DNA from: Achromobacter aloeverae
GTDB taxonomy: Bacteria > Pseudomonadota > Gammaproteobacteria > Burkholderiales > Burkholderiaceae_B
DNA length: 64,000 nt
NCBI RefSeq assembly: GCF_004121055.1
Contig: NZ_PYAL01000005.1
Coordinates: 434,001-498,000, forward strand
Reading direction: 5' to 3'
Part shown: positions 54,247 to 62,631 of the stretch, one piece after another
How positions within the stretch are numbered: the first letter of the stretch is position 1
How the letters are laid out: the number at the start of each line of letters is the position of its first letter
Position numbers and translations under genes: made by a program
Notes under the pieces: model-generated
Databases searched by the model: none
Told to the model about the DNA's origin: nothing
What the model saw: the letters and a program-made list of their open reading frames with translations, nothing else

Positions 54247-56013
54247 CTATGCTGCCGCGCCCAGATAGGCTTCGATGACTTTGGGATTTTCCTGGATGTG
54301 GTTGGGCAGGCCAGCGGCGATCTTCACGCCGTAGTCCAGCACCACGATGTGGTCGGAAATGGCCATCACCAGGTCCATGTGGTGTTCGATCAGCAGCACG
54401 GTCAGGCCCTTGGCGCGCAGCTTCACGATGAGTTCGGTCAGTTCGTCGGTCTCGGCCGGATTCAGGCCGGCGGCCGGCTCGTCCAGCAGCAGCAGGTCCG
54501 GCATGGCGGCCACCGCGCGGGCGATCTCCAGGCGCCGCTGCAGGCCGTAGGGCAGGCTGTTGGCGATGTCGTCGGCATAGCGCTGCAAGCCGAAGAACGA
54601 GAGGATGGCATAGGCTTCGCGCCGCATGCGGCGTTCTTCCGCCAGGGCGCCCGGCAGGCCCAGCAGGTTGGCGAGGAAGCCGGATTTCTGCACCCGGTAG
54701 AAGCCGACCATCACGTTTTCCAGTGCCGTCAGGCCTTCGAACAGCTTGAGGTTCTGGAAGGTGCGGCCGATGCCGGCGCCGGCGATCTGGCTGGCGGACA
54801 GGCCCACCAGGGCGCGCCCCTGGAAATGGATGGAGCCGGCGTCAGGCTTGACCAGTCCGGACAGCAGGTTCAGCGTCGTGGTCTTGCCGGCGCCATTGGG
54901 TCCGATCAAGGACACGATGTCGCCGCGCTTCAGCGAGAAGGAAACCTTGTTGGTCGGCACCACGCCGCCGAAGGCCTTGTACAGGTCATGGACTTCCAGC
55001 AGGGCGCCGCCCGCGGCGGCGTGGCCCGCGGTCGGCCGGGTCGGCGACCAGTCGCCCGCCTGGGCCCGGTCGGCGTCCGACAGCTTGCTGCGGCGGGGCA
55101 ATACCTTGGCCAGCAGGCCGGACAAGCCTTCGGGCATCGCGTACAGCGCGAACAGCAGGATCAGGCCGTAGGCGAAATGCTGCACCTCGGGCCAGCGCGC
55201 CAGCATGGCGTCGATGATGGTCAGCACCACCGCGCCCAGGAAAGAGCCGGCCGGCGTGCGGCCGCCGAACAGCACCAGCACCAGGAAGAACACCGACAGG
55301 TTGAAATTGACGAAGTCCGAATTGATGTACTGGTTCTGCTGCGCCACCAGGCCTCCGGCGATGCCGCAGGTGATGGCGCTGATGGCGAAGGCCAGGATCT
55401 TGAATCGGTAGACGCTGATGCCCACGCTTTCGGCGGCAATTTCCGACGTGCGCACGGCGGCGAAGCCGCGGCCGAAGCGCCCGTTGAGCAATAGCGACGT
55501 CATTGCGTGCAGCAGCAGGCCGATCGCCACCACCACGATGACCCACTGGCGGCCGTCCAGCGGCGCGCCGTTCAGGGTCAGGCCGGTGATGCCGTAGAAA
55601 CCTTCCTGGCCCTTGAAGACGTCGGTCCATTCCGAAACGATCTTCTCGATCAGCAGGCCGAAGGCAATGGTCACCATCGCCAGGCTGGGGCCTTTGACCT
55701 TCAGGGCCGGGATCGCGATCAGCACGCCGAACACGCCCGACACCGCCACCGCGGCCAGCAGGGCCAGCCAGGGGTTGACCTGGTAGTTCACCGTCAGCAG
55801 GGCGACGGTATAGGCGCCGACGCCGAACAGCCCGGCGTGGCCCAGCGACTTCTGGCCGGTCTGGCCGACCAGGATGTTGAAGCCGGTCGCGGCGATGTAG
55901 TAGATGCCGATGTTGAAAAGGATCAGCAGGTAGAAATCGTTGAGGCCGGAATAAGCGACGCCCACGACCAGGGCGGCGATGACCAGCGGCGCGAGGATTT
56001 TGGGGAGGTTCAT
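54247..56013 (-). CDS. Fused LivM permease - LivG ATPase
   Basis: Residues 1-325 form a LivM-like permease with about ten hydrophobic helices (GQKSLGHAGLFGVGAYTVALL and ALKVKGPSLAMVTIAFGLLIE are family motifs). A linker with charged and Pro-rich residues follows. Residues 345-588 form a LivG ATPase with Walker A GPNGAGKTT (from residue 371), the LPYGLQRRLEIARA signature and LLLDEPAAGLNPAE. The usual two genes are here one frame of 588 residues without a stop. The ATG at 56013 overlaps the livH stop by four bases. Fused LivMG proteins occur in other betaproteobacteria. Confidence 0.94.
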   Translation of the reverse strand: MNLPKILAPLVIAALVVGVAYSGLNDFYLLILFNIGIYYIAATGFNILVGQTGQKSLGHAGLFGVGAYTVALLTVNYQVNPWLALLAAVAVSGVFGVLIAIPALKVKGPSLAMVTIAFGLLIEKIVSEWTDVFKGQEGFYGITGLTLNGAPLDGRQWVIVVVAIGLLLHAMTSLLLNGRFGRGFAAVRTSEIAAESVGISVYRFKILAFAISAITCGIAGGLVAQQNQYINSDFVNFNLSVFFLVLVLFGGRTPAGSFLGAVVLTIIDAMLARWPEVQHFAYGLILLFALYAMPEGLSGLLAKVLPRRSKLSDADRAQAGDWSPTRPTAGHAAAGGALLEVHDLYKAFGGVVPTNKVSFSLKRGDIVSLIGPNGAGKTTTLNLLSGLVKPDAGSIHFQGRALVGLSASQIAGAGIGRTFQNLKLFEGLTALENVMVGFYRVQKSGFLANLLGLPGALAEERRMRREAYAILSFFGLQRYADDIANSLPYGLQRRLEIARAVAAMPDLLLLDEPAAGLNPAETDELTELIVKLRAKGLTVLLIEHHMDLVMAISDHIVVLDYGVKIAAGLPNHIQENPKVIEAYLGAAA

Positions 56014-56924
56014 ACTTTCTCCGCGTGCACGCGGCCCAGGATGCCGGCCGGACGGAAATACAGCACGACGATGATCAGGCCGAAGACGGCGATCTCGCGC
56101 AGGTTGGAGTACCACAGGCCGATCAGGGATTCGAGCAGGCCGATCAGGAACCCGCCGAAGATGCAGCCGCGCGGATTCTCCAGGCCACCGAGGATGGCGG
56201 CGGAAAAGGCCTTCAGCGACAGCAGCGTGCCGACGAACACGGAAGCGGTGGCGATGGGGGCCACCATCACGCCCGCGACGGCGGCCAGCGCCGAACTGAT
56301 GGCGAAGACGCCGATGGCCACCGCGTTGGCATTGATGCCCATCAGGCTGGCGGTGGTCTTGCTGAACGCGACGGCGCGCACGGCCTTGCCCATCTTGGTC
56401 TTGTGCAGGATCCAGTCGAATACGAGCATCAGCACCAGGGTGGTGCCGAACACCAGGATTTCCTGCGGCCGCACGCCCGTGCCCAGCACGTTGACGATCC
56501 CGTCGCCCAGCGGCGAGGCCAGCGCGATCGGGGCCGGGCCCCAGATCAGCAGCGCCAGGTTCTGGATGATGATGCCGAAGCCGATGGTGCTCATGACCCA
56601 CGACAGGCCTGCCTCGCCCACGAAGTGCTTGATGGCGGTGGCGTACAGCAGGTAGCCGAGCAGGGCCAGCACCAGCATGGCGGCCAGCAGGGCGAAGAGG
56701 AAGGCGCCCCAGGTGACGTCGGCGGGATCCGGAAAGCCGGTCAGGCGGCCGTGGCTGAACAGCACGATGGCGCTGACGCCGATCAGGCCGGCCAGCGCCA
56801 GGAACGCGCCCTGGCCGAAGTTGAAGGTCTTGGTGGTCGTGTAGGTAATGCTGAAGCCGAACGCGACCAGGGCATAGACGCTGCCCATGGCCAATCCACT
56901 CAATATGGCTTGTAGTATCTGCAT
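56010..56924 (-). CDS. livH: Branched-chain amino acid-type ABC permease LivH
   Basis: The 304-residue permease has about eight hydrophobic helices, starting with ILSGLAMGSVYALVAFGFSITYTTTKTFNFGQGAFLAL (family motif). Later segments are GKAVRAVAFSKTTASLMGINANAVAIGVFAISSALAAVAGVM and KAFSAAILGGLENPRGCIFGGFLIGLLES. It overlaps the fused LivMG gene by four bases. The solute-binding protein gene lies 79 bases upstream on the same strand, separated by a GC hairpin. Confidence 0.95.
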   Translation of the reverse strand: MQILQAILSGLAMGSVYALVAFGFSITYTTTKTFNFGQGAFLALAGLIGVSAIVLFSHGRLTGFPDPADVTWGAFLFALLAAMLVLALLGYLLYATAIKHFVGEAGLSWVMSTIGFGIIIQNLALLIWGPAPIALASPLGDGIVNVLGTGVRPQEILVFGTTLVLMLVFDWILHKTKMGKAVRAVAFSKTTASLMGINANAVAIGVFAISSALAAVAGVMVAPIATASVFVGTLLSLKAFSAAILGGLENPRGCIFGGFLIGLLESLIGLWYSNLREIAVFGLIIVVLYFRPAGILGRVHAEKV

Positions 56925-56945
56925 GCTGGGGCCCCTCGGGCGCCG

Positions 56946-56976
56946 CCGCCCCCGGTGGCCGTGGCGACGGGGGCGG
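56946..56976 (-). promoter_or_regulatory. Intercistronic hairpin between the solute-binding protein gene and livH
   Basis: CCGCCCCCG (56946-56954) pairs with CGGGGGCGG (56968-56976) around 13 bases. Such structures often protect the 3' end of binding-protein mRNA or cause partial termination so that binding protein exceeds the membrane parts. Confidence 0.55.
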
Positions 56977-57003
56977 GACGGGGTAACGATGGAAACGTGG
57001 TGC

Positions 57004-58203
57004 TTAGAGCTTCAGGTCGGCCGGCGTGATGGCCTTGGTGATGTCGTCGTCGACCGAAACCACCTTGCCGTCGATCCAGCGCACCAGGCGGAAGTCCTTG
57101 ACCGACAGGGCTTCGTGGTTGTCCGCGGTGAACGGTTTTTCATAGGTCTTGATCACGCCCTTGGCCTGGGCCAGGTTTTCCAGCGCGGCCTGCACCTTGT
57201 CGCCGTCGGTGGACTTGGCCTGCTCCATGGCGGCGGCGAACAGCTTGACCGAGTCATAGGCCTGGGCCGCCATCACGTACGTGGGCAGGCGCCCTTCGCG
57301 CTTGAGCAGGGTCTCGTACAGGGCCTTGGACTGCGGCGAGGAATCTTCCGTGATGGAGGCGGTGAAGATCATCTTCCTGGCCAGGTCGGGGCCGGCGATG
57401 CGCAGGAACGGCGAGCTGAGGTTGGCCCAGGAAGCCAGCGTCACCGGGAAGTAGTTGATCTTCTCCAGGCTGCGCATGACGTGCGCGTTCGAGTCGGCCA
57501 GGGCGTAGACGATCAGCGTATCGGCGCCGGATGCCTTGATCTTGTTCAACTGCGAGGTCATGTCCGTGTCCTTGGGACCGAACTTCTCGTTGGCGACCGG
57601 CGTGATCTTGTGCAGGGCGAGGATTTCCTGCGCGTCCTTGGCGCCTTGCTGGCCATAGCCGGTGGTGTCGGCGATGATGGCGACCTTGCCGTTCTTGCTG
57701 GCGCGCGCGGCATAGGCGGCCAGCAGGGCGATCTGGTCGCGGTCGCGCATGGACACGCGGAAGATGTAGTTGGGCGGCTGCTTGGCGTAGCGCGCGGTGA
57801 TATCGGTGGCGGTGGCCACGGGAGAGATCGTCGGGATCTTCTTCTGCTGCACGATGTGCAGCCAGGCCAGCATGTTGCCCGAGTTCACGCCGCCTATCAT
57901 GGCGCTGACTTTCTCGTTGTCGACCAGTTCGTTGGTGTTCTGGATGGCCTTGGGCGGCGCGCCGACGTCGTCGCGGGCCACGATGACGACCTTGCGGCCC
58001 AGCACGCCGCCGGCGGCGTTCAGCTCGTCGGCGGCCTGGCGGGCGCCGGCCAGTGCGGAAATGCCGAAGTCGGCGCTGCCGGTGGCGGACATGTCGCTGT
58101 TGAAGCCGATCTTTAGGTCGTCGGCCAGGGCGGCGGCGCTTGCGCCGGCCAGGGCGGCGGCCAGCACGGTGGCGTGCAGGCGTTTGATGAAGGTCTTGTT
58201 CAC
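57004..58203 (-). CDS. Periplasmic solute-binding protein of the Liv-type ABC system
   Basis: The 399-residue protein has a signal peptide (NKTFIKRLHATVLAAALAGASAAALA) and a two-lobed periplasmic binding fold of the Leu/Ile/Val-binding type: LKIGFNSDMSATGSADFG, GARQAADELNAAGGVLGRKV and VSAMIGGVNSGNMLAWLHIVQQKKIPTISP. The GTG at 58203 is chosen because AGGAGA lies upstream; an ATG at 58227 has none. The ligand cannot be predicted, but the co-transcribed CoA-transferase and lyase genes suggest a carboxylic acid rather than an amino acid. Confidence 0.93.
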   Translation of the reverse strand: MNKTFIKRLHATVLAAALAGASAAALADDLKIGFNSDMSATGSADFGISALAGARQAADELNAAGGVLGRKVVIVARDDVGAPPKAIQNTNELVDNEKVSAMIGGVNSGNMLAWLHIVQQKKIPTISPVATATDITARYAKQPPNYIFRVSMRDRDQIALLAAYAARASKNGKVAIIADTTGYGQQGAKDAQEILALHKITPVANEKFGPKDTDMTSQLNKIKASGADTLIVYALADSNAHVMRSLEKINYFPVTLASWANLSSPFLRIAGPDLARKMIFTASITEDSSPQSKALYETLLKREGRLPTYVMAAQAYDSVKLFAAAMEQAKSTDGDKVQAALENLAQAKGVIKTYEKPFTADNHEALSVKDFRLVRWIDGKVVSVDDDITKAITPADLKL

Positions 58204-58301
58204 TGCGTCTCTCTCCTTGGGGGACACCGCCGGGACGGCGGGGGTCGCGATAGCTATCGGTTCTGTATTGACGGGGACTGCGTTCGCGGCGGGCTACGTT
58301 C

Positions 58302-59936
58302 CTAACCCTGCCGGATCAGGTCGGCGCCCTTGTTGCCTATCATCATGGTCGCCGCGCAGATGTTGGCCGACGGCATGGCCGGGATGACCGACGAATCGAC
58401 CACGCGCAGCGCCTGCACGCCGCGCACGCGCAGCTGCGGGTCGACCACCGCCAGCGGATCGTCCGCCGGGCCCATGCGCGCGGTGCCGTTGACGTGATAG
58501 GACGACACGCCGTAGCGGCGCGCGAAATCCAGCAGCTCGTCGTCGGACTGGCACAGCGCGCCGGGCAGCGATTCGCCGTCGAAATACCGCGTCAGCGCCT
58601 GCGATTGCAGCAGGCTGCGCGCCAGGCGGATGCCGCGCACCAGCGTGATCTGGTCATCGGGATGCGCCAGGTAGTTGGCGTTGATGACCGGGTCCTGCAT
58701 GGGGTCGTTGGAGCGCACCCGAACCTGGCCGCGGCTTTGCGGCCGGTGCTGCCACACGCCGGTGGTCATGCCGGGGAAGTCGTCGAGCACGCCGACGTAG
58801 CCTTCCTTGTAGCTGGCGGGGGTGAAGACGCCTTGCAGGTCGGGCGCGTCCAGGCCGGGTCGCGACTGCCAGAAGTAGTGCAGCAGCGAGGGGCTGAGCG
58901 CCATGATGCTGGGTTGCTTCAGCAGCCAGCGGCTGATCTGGCCGGCCAGCCGCAATCCCTTGACCAGCTGGTTCATGGTCTGCATGTTCTTCACGCGCGC
59001 CACCACCCGCACCGAGTAATGGTCGCTCAGGTTCTCGCCTACCCCGGGCAGGTCTCGCACGACCGCGATGCCTTGCTCGCGCAGGAAATCGGCGGGGCCC
59101 AGGCCGGACAATTGGAGCAGCTTGGGCGTATTGATGGCGCCGCTGGACACGATGACTTCGCGGCGCGCCTTCACGGCGCGCGTGGCCGTGGGCTGGCGCG
59201 GATCGCAGTAGGCCACGCCGGTCGCGCGCAGCCCGTCGAACAGGATGCGGGTGGCCTGGGCGTAAGTGCGTACCGTCACCTTGTGGCGCGCCTGGGCCGG
59301 CTTCAGGAAGCAGCGCGCCGTGCTCATGCGCCAGCCGCGGTCTATGGTGCGCTGGAAGTAGCCGACGCCGGCCTGGCTGGCGCCGTTGTAGTCGGGGTTG
59401 CGCGGCATGCCCAGCTCCTGCGCGCCGGCCATGAAGGCTTCGCACAGGGGATGTATCCAATCGATGTCGCTGACGGGCAGCTCGCCCTGGCGGCCGCGAT
59501 AGCAGTCGTCGCCGCCGACGCGACGCTCCATCGATTTGAAATAGGGCAGCACGTCCTCATAGGACCAGCCGGCGTTGCCCAGGCTGGCCCAGTGGTCGTA
59601 GTCGGCCGCCTGGCCGCGGTTGTAGACCAGGCCATTGATGGACGTGGATCCGCCCAGCGTCCGGCCCTGCGGGATGGGGACGCGGCGGCCATTGGTCAGG
59701 GGCGTGGGTTCGCTGGAAAACTGCCAGGCATAGGTCGGATTGAATACCGCCTTGATGAAGCCGGCGGGGATGTGCAGGAAGGGACTGCGGTCGGGCGGGC
59801 CGGCCTCCAGCACGCACACCGAGGCGCCGCCGGCGCCCAGGCGATTGGCCAGGATGGAGCCGGCCGCGCCGGAGCCGACGATGACGTAGTCGAAGGTGTC
59901 GGCATCGCGCAAGGATGCCTGTTGTGCTGGATTCAT
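58302..59936 (-). CDS. GMC family oxidoreductase (choline dehydrogenase-like)
   Basis: Flavin-dependent enzymes of this family oxidise primary alcohols to aldehydes. The 544-residue protein has the FAD motif DYVIVGSGAAGSILANRLGAGGASVCVLEAG, the GMC signature GRTLGGSTSINGLVYNRGQAADYDHWASLG and the second signature SSGAINTPKLLQLSGLGPADFL. The catalytic His lies in SSYHVNGTARMGP and Asn/His near DSSVIPAMPSANICAATMMIGNKGADLI. It lies between the Liv genes and a semialdehyde dehydrogenase on the same strand, with gaps of about 98 bases each, so the three units may be co-regulated. Confidence 0.93.
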   Translation of the reverse strand: MNPAQQASLRDADTFDYVIVGSGAAGSILANRLGAGGASVCVLEAGPPDRSPFLHIPAGFIKAVFNPTYAWQFSSEPTPLTNGRRVPIPQGRTLGGSTSINGLVYNRGQAADYDHWASLGNAGWSYEDVLPYFKSMERRVGGDDCYRGRQGELPVSDIDWIHPLCEAFMAGAQELGMPRNPDYNGASQAGVGYFQRTIDRGWRMSTARCFLKPAQARHKVTVRTYAQATRILFDGLRATGVAYCDPRQPTATRAVKARREVIVSSGAINTPKLLQLSGLGPADFLREQGIAVVRDLPGVGENLSDHYSVRVVARVKNMQTMNQLVKGLRLAGQISRWLLKQPSIMALSPSLLHYFWQSRPGLDAPDLQGVFTPASYKEGYVGVLDDFPGMTTGVWQHRPQSRGQVRVRSNDPMQDPVINANYLAHPDDQITLVRGIRLARSLLQSQALTRYFDGESLPGALCQSDDELLDFARRYGVSSYHVNGTARMGPADDPLAVVDPQLRVRGVQALRVVDSSVIPAMPSANICAATMMIGNKGADLIRQG

Positions 59937-60029
59937 GATCTATACCCAGGCGACGGACGCCCGTTCATGCAAGGCAAAAAGGACCGGAAGCGAACGTCGC
60001 CCGCATTCCGGACAAGACCTGACACTGAG

Positions 60030-61499
60030 TTAGCGCGCCGCGTTGAGCGACTTGCCCGCGAGGCAGACATACTTGAGTTCGAGGAATTCCTCGATCCCGT
60101 ACTTGGAGCCTTCGCGGCCCACGCCGGATTCCTTGATGCCGCCGAACGGCCCCACTTCGTTGGAAACGGCGCCAGTATTCACGCCGACGATGCCGTACTC
60201 CAGCGCTTCCATCACGCGCCAGACACGCTCCAGGTCGGCGGTATAGAAGTAGGCGGCCAGGCCCGACTCGCTGTCGTTGGCTCGCGCCAGCACGGCGGCT
60301 TCCGATTCGAAGGTGCACAAGCCGACCACCGGGCCGAAGATTTCCTCGTGGGCGATATCCATGTCGTCCGCGATGCCGTCCAGCAGCGTGGGCTGGAACA
60401 GCAGCGTGCCGGGCTGGGCCAGGCGGCCGCCGGCCAGCAGGCTCGCGCCCTTCGCCGTGGCGTCGGCTACCAGGCGGCTGACCTTGTCGACCGCGCGCTG
60501 GTCGATCAGCGGGCCGATGGTGACGTCCTGGTCCAGGCCATTGCCCAGGCGCATGCGTTCGATCTCGGCGCGCAGCTTCGCGCCGAAGGCCTCGGCCACC
60601 GTGCTGTGCACGTAGACGCGATTGGCGCATACGCAGGTCTGGCCGGCGTTACGGAACTTGGACGCCATCAGGCCTTGCACGGCCTCGTCCAGGTCGGCGT
60701 CCTCGAAGACGATGAAGGGGGCGTTGCCGCCCAGCTCCAGCGACAGCTTCTTGATGTTCGATGCGCTCTGCTGCATCAGCAGGCGGCCGGTGGCCGTGGA
60801 TCCGGTGAAGGTGAGCTTGCGCACCGTGGCGTTGCCCGAGAGCTCGCTGCCGATGGGCGCCGGATCTCCGGTCACCACGTTCAGGACGCCGGGGGGAATG
60901 CCGGCCTGTTCGCCCAGCCAGGCCAGCGCCAGCGCGGTGTAGGGCGTCAATTCCGACGGCTTGAGCACCACGCAGCAGCCGGCGGCGAGCGCCGGGCTGA
61001 CCTTGCGGGTGACCAGGGCCGACGGGAAATTCCACGCGATGATGGCGGCCACGACGCCCACCGGCTGGCGGATCGCCATCAGGCGCTGGTCGCCGCGCGG
61101 CGTGGGCAGGACATCGCCGTAGATGCGCTTGGCTTCCTCGGCGAACCATTCGACGAAGGACAGCGCATAGTTCAGTTCGCCGCGGGCCTCGGCCAGGGGC
61201 TTGCCTTGTTCCAGGGTGAGCAGCAGGGCCAGGTCGTCGCTGTGCTGTTCGATCAGCTGGTGCCATTTGCGCAGGATGGCCCCGCGCTCCTTGCCGGTCT
61301 TGGCGCGCCACGCCGGCAGGGCGCCATCGGCTGCCGCGATGGCACGCGCCGTTTCGGCCGCGCCCAGGTTGGGAACCGTGCCGAGGGGACTGCCGTCGTA
61401 GGGATTGCGCACCGTAATGGTGGCTTTGCTGTCGGCATCGCACCAGATGCCGCCGATATACGCCTGCTGCCGCAGCAACTGGCCGTTCTTCAAAGTCAT
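60030..61499 (-). CDS. NAD(P)-dependent semialdehyde dehydrogenase, GabD type
   Basis: This family oxidises omega-semialdehyde carboxylates such as succinate or glutarate semialdehyde. The 489-residue protein has IIAWNFPSALVTRKVSPALAAGCCVVLKPSELTP, FTGSTATGRLLMQQSASN, the catalytic Glu in SLELGGNAPFIVFEDADLDEA and the catalytic Cys in FRNAGQTCVCANRVYVH. The GabD-type C-terminus GGIKESGVGREGSKYGIEEFLELKYVCLA is intact. The ATG at 61499 gives the normal family length. It is divergent from a LysR regulator, and a palindromic site lies between the two. Confidence 0.94.
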   Translation of the reverse strand: MTLKNGQLLRQQAYIGGIWCDADSKATITVRNPYDGSPLGTVPNLGAAETARAIAAADGALPAWRAKTGKERGAILRKWHQLIEQHSDDLALLLTLEQGKPLAEARGELNYALSFVEWFAEEAKRIYGDVLPTPRGDQRLMAIRQPVGVVAAIIAWNFPSALVTRKVSPALAAGCCVVLKPSELTPYTALALAWLGEQAGIPPGVLNVVTGDPAPIGSELSGNATVRKLTFTGSTATGRLLMQQSASNIKKLSLELGGNAPFIVFEDADLDEAVQGLMASKFRNAGQTCVCANRVYVHSTVAEAFGAKLRAEIERMRLGNGLDQDVTIGPLIDQRAVDKVSRLVADATAKGASLLAGGRLAQPGTLLFQPTLLDGIADDMDIAHEEIFGPVVGLCTFESEAAVLARANDSESGLAAYFYTADLERVWRVMEALEYGIVGVNTGAVSNEVGPFGGIKESGVGREGSKYGIEEFLELKYVCLAGKSLNAAR

Positions 61500-61619
61500 G
61501 CCTGTCTCGCTCACTTCTTCCGGCGGCATACGGTTTTCCGGGAGGAAGCCGCCACTTGCTGGATTTTTTTCGAGTCTAGCAACGCCTCTAGGCCGGTCAA
61601 AAGCAGCCATTTGTGATGC

Positions 61620-61642
61620 TGCCATCGCCGTTTGCGATGGCA
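61620..61642. promoter_or_regulatory. LysR-type operator between gabD-like and lysR genes
   Basis: TGCCATCGC (61620-61628) and GCGATGGCA (61634-61642) form a perfect 9-bp inverted repeat with a 5-base spacer. It contains the T-N11-A pattern typical of LysR sites. A weaker related copy (GCCATTTGTGATGCTGC) lies just before it. The position in the divergent intergenic region fits control of both genes. Confidence 0.78.
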
Positions 61643-61694
61643 GGGGCGCGGGGTGGCTACAATAGGCGCGTATCTTGTCTCGTCCCTGCGTGCC

Positions 61695-62618
61695 ATGCGT
61701 CTCGATCCGCTCTCCCTCAAGCTTTTCATCAGTGTGGTCGAACTGGGCACCATCGCCGCCGCCGCCGAGCGCGAGCATCTCGCCGCGGCCGCGGTCAGCA
61801 AGCGCATCAGCGAATTGGAAGAGACGCTGCGCATCCGGTTGCTGATACGCACGAACAAAGGCATACGGCCGACGCCGGCGGGGATGGAGCTGTCCACGAT
61901 GGCGCGGCGCGCCTTGCACGAGCTGGATGAAATCGCCGTGCACATGCGCGAGTACGCGGTCGGCCTGCGCGGCTTCATCCGCGTGCAGGCGAATATTTCC
62001 GCCATCACCCAGTTCCTGCCCGACGACATCAAGCGGTTTCTCGCCGAGTATCCCAATGTGCAGGTGGACCTGGAGGAGAAGATCACCTCCACCATCATCA
62101 AGTCCGTGGCGGACAACGCGGCCGACGTCGGCATTTTCTCGGGGGAAGCGACCGGGTATGACGTGGAGGTGTTTCCCTATCGCGAGGACGTGCTGGCCCT
62201 GGTGGTGCCGGCCGGTCATCCCCTGACCGACAAGCCGGGGTTTCGCTTCGCCGATGCCCTGGACTACGACTTCATCGGCCTGCATCGGGGCAGCGCCATC
62301 AACCGCGTGCTCACGAACGCCGCCAATGACGAGAAGCGCAATATCCGGCTCAAGGTGCAGTGCACCGGCTTCGACGCCCTGTGCTTCATGGTCAATTCAG
62401 GGCTGGGCGTGGGGGTGTTGCCACTGGAGCTCGCGCAACGCTATTCGGTGATGTTCGACTTCCGCATCATTCCCCTGTCCGAGGCATGGGCGCGGCGCAA
62501 GATCCAGCTTTGCGTGCGCGCCTTCGATGCCTTGCCCACCGCCGCCAAGCTCTTCGTCCATCACCTGGGCAAGCCCCTGGAGGCGGAGCCTGGGCACGGC
62601 AAGGCCATGGCGCGGTGA
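61695..62618 (+). CDS. LysR family transcriptional regulator
   Basis: The 307-residue regulator has an N-terminal winged helix (MRLDPLSLKLFISVVELGTIAAAAEREHLAAAAVSKRISELEETLRIRLLIRTNKGIRPTPAG across residues 1-63) and an effector-binding domain with RVQANISAITQFLPDDIKRFLAEYPNVQVDLEE and NSGLGVGVLPLELAQ. The ATG at 61695 matches family starts; an upstream ATG at 61632 lies inside the palindromic operator. It is divergent from the semialdehyde dehydrogenase gene and probably senses the substrate of the catabolic locus. Confidence 0.93.
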   Translation: MRLDPLSLKLFISVVELGTIAAAAEREHLAAAAVSKRISELEETLRIRLLIRTNKGIRPTPAGMELSTMARRALHELDEIAVHMREYAVGLRGFIRVQANISAITQFLPDDIKRFLAEYPNVQVDLEEKITSTIIKSVADNAADVGIFSGEATGYDVEVFPYREDVLALVVPAGHPLTDKPGFRFADALDYDFIGLHRGSAINRVLTNAANDEKRNIRLKVQCTGFDALCFMVNSGLGVGVLPLELAQRYSVMFDFRIIPLSEAWARRKIQLCVRAFDALPTAAKLFVHHLGKPLEAEPGHGKAMAR

Positions 62619-62631
62619 GCCGCGCGGCGCT

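Noticed and set aside
58494-61616. 1040-codon open frame antisense to the GMC oxidoreductase and aldehyde dehydrogenase genes
   Set aside because: Composition is His/Gln/Arg/Ala-rich shadow coding from GC-biased codons on the other strand, and both overlapped genes are intact.
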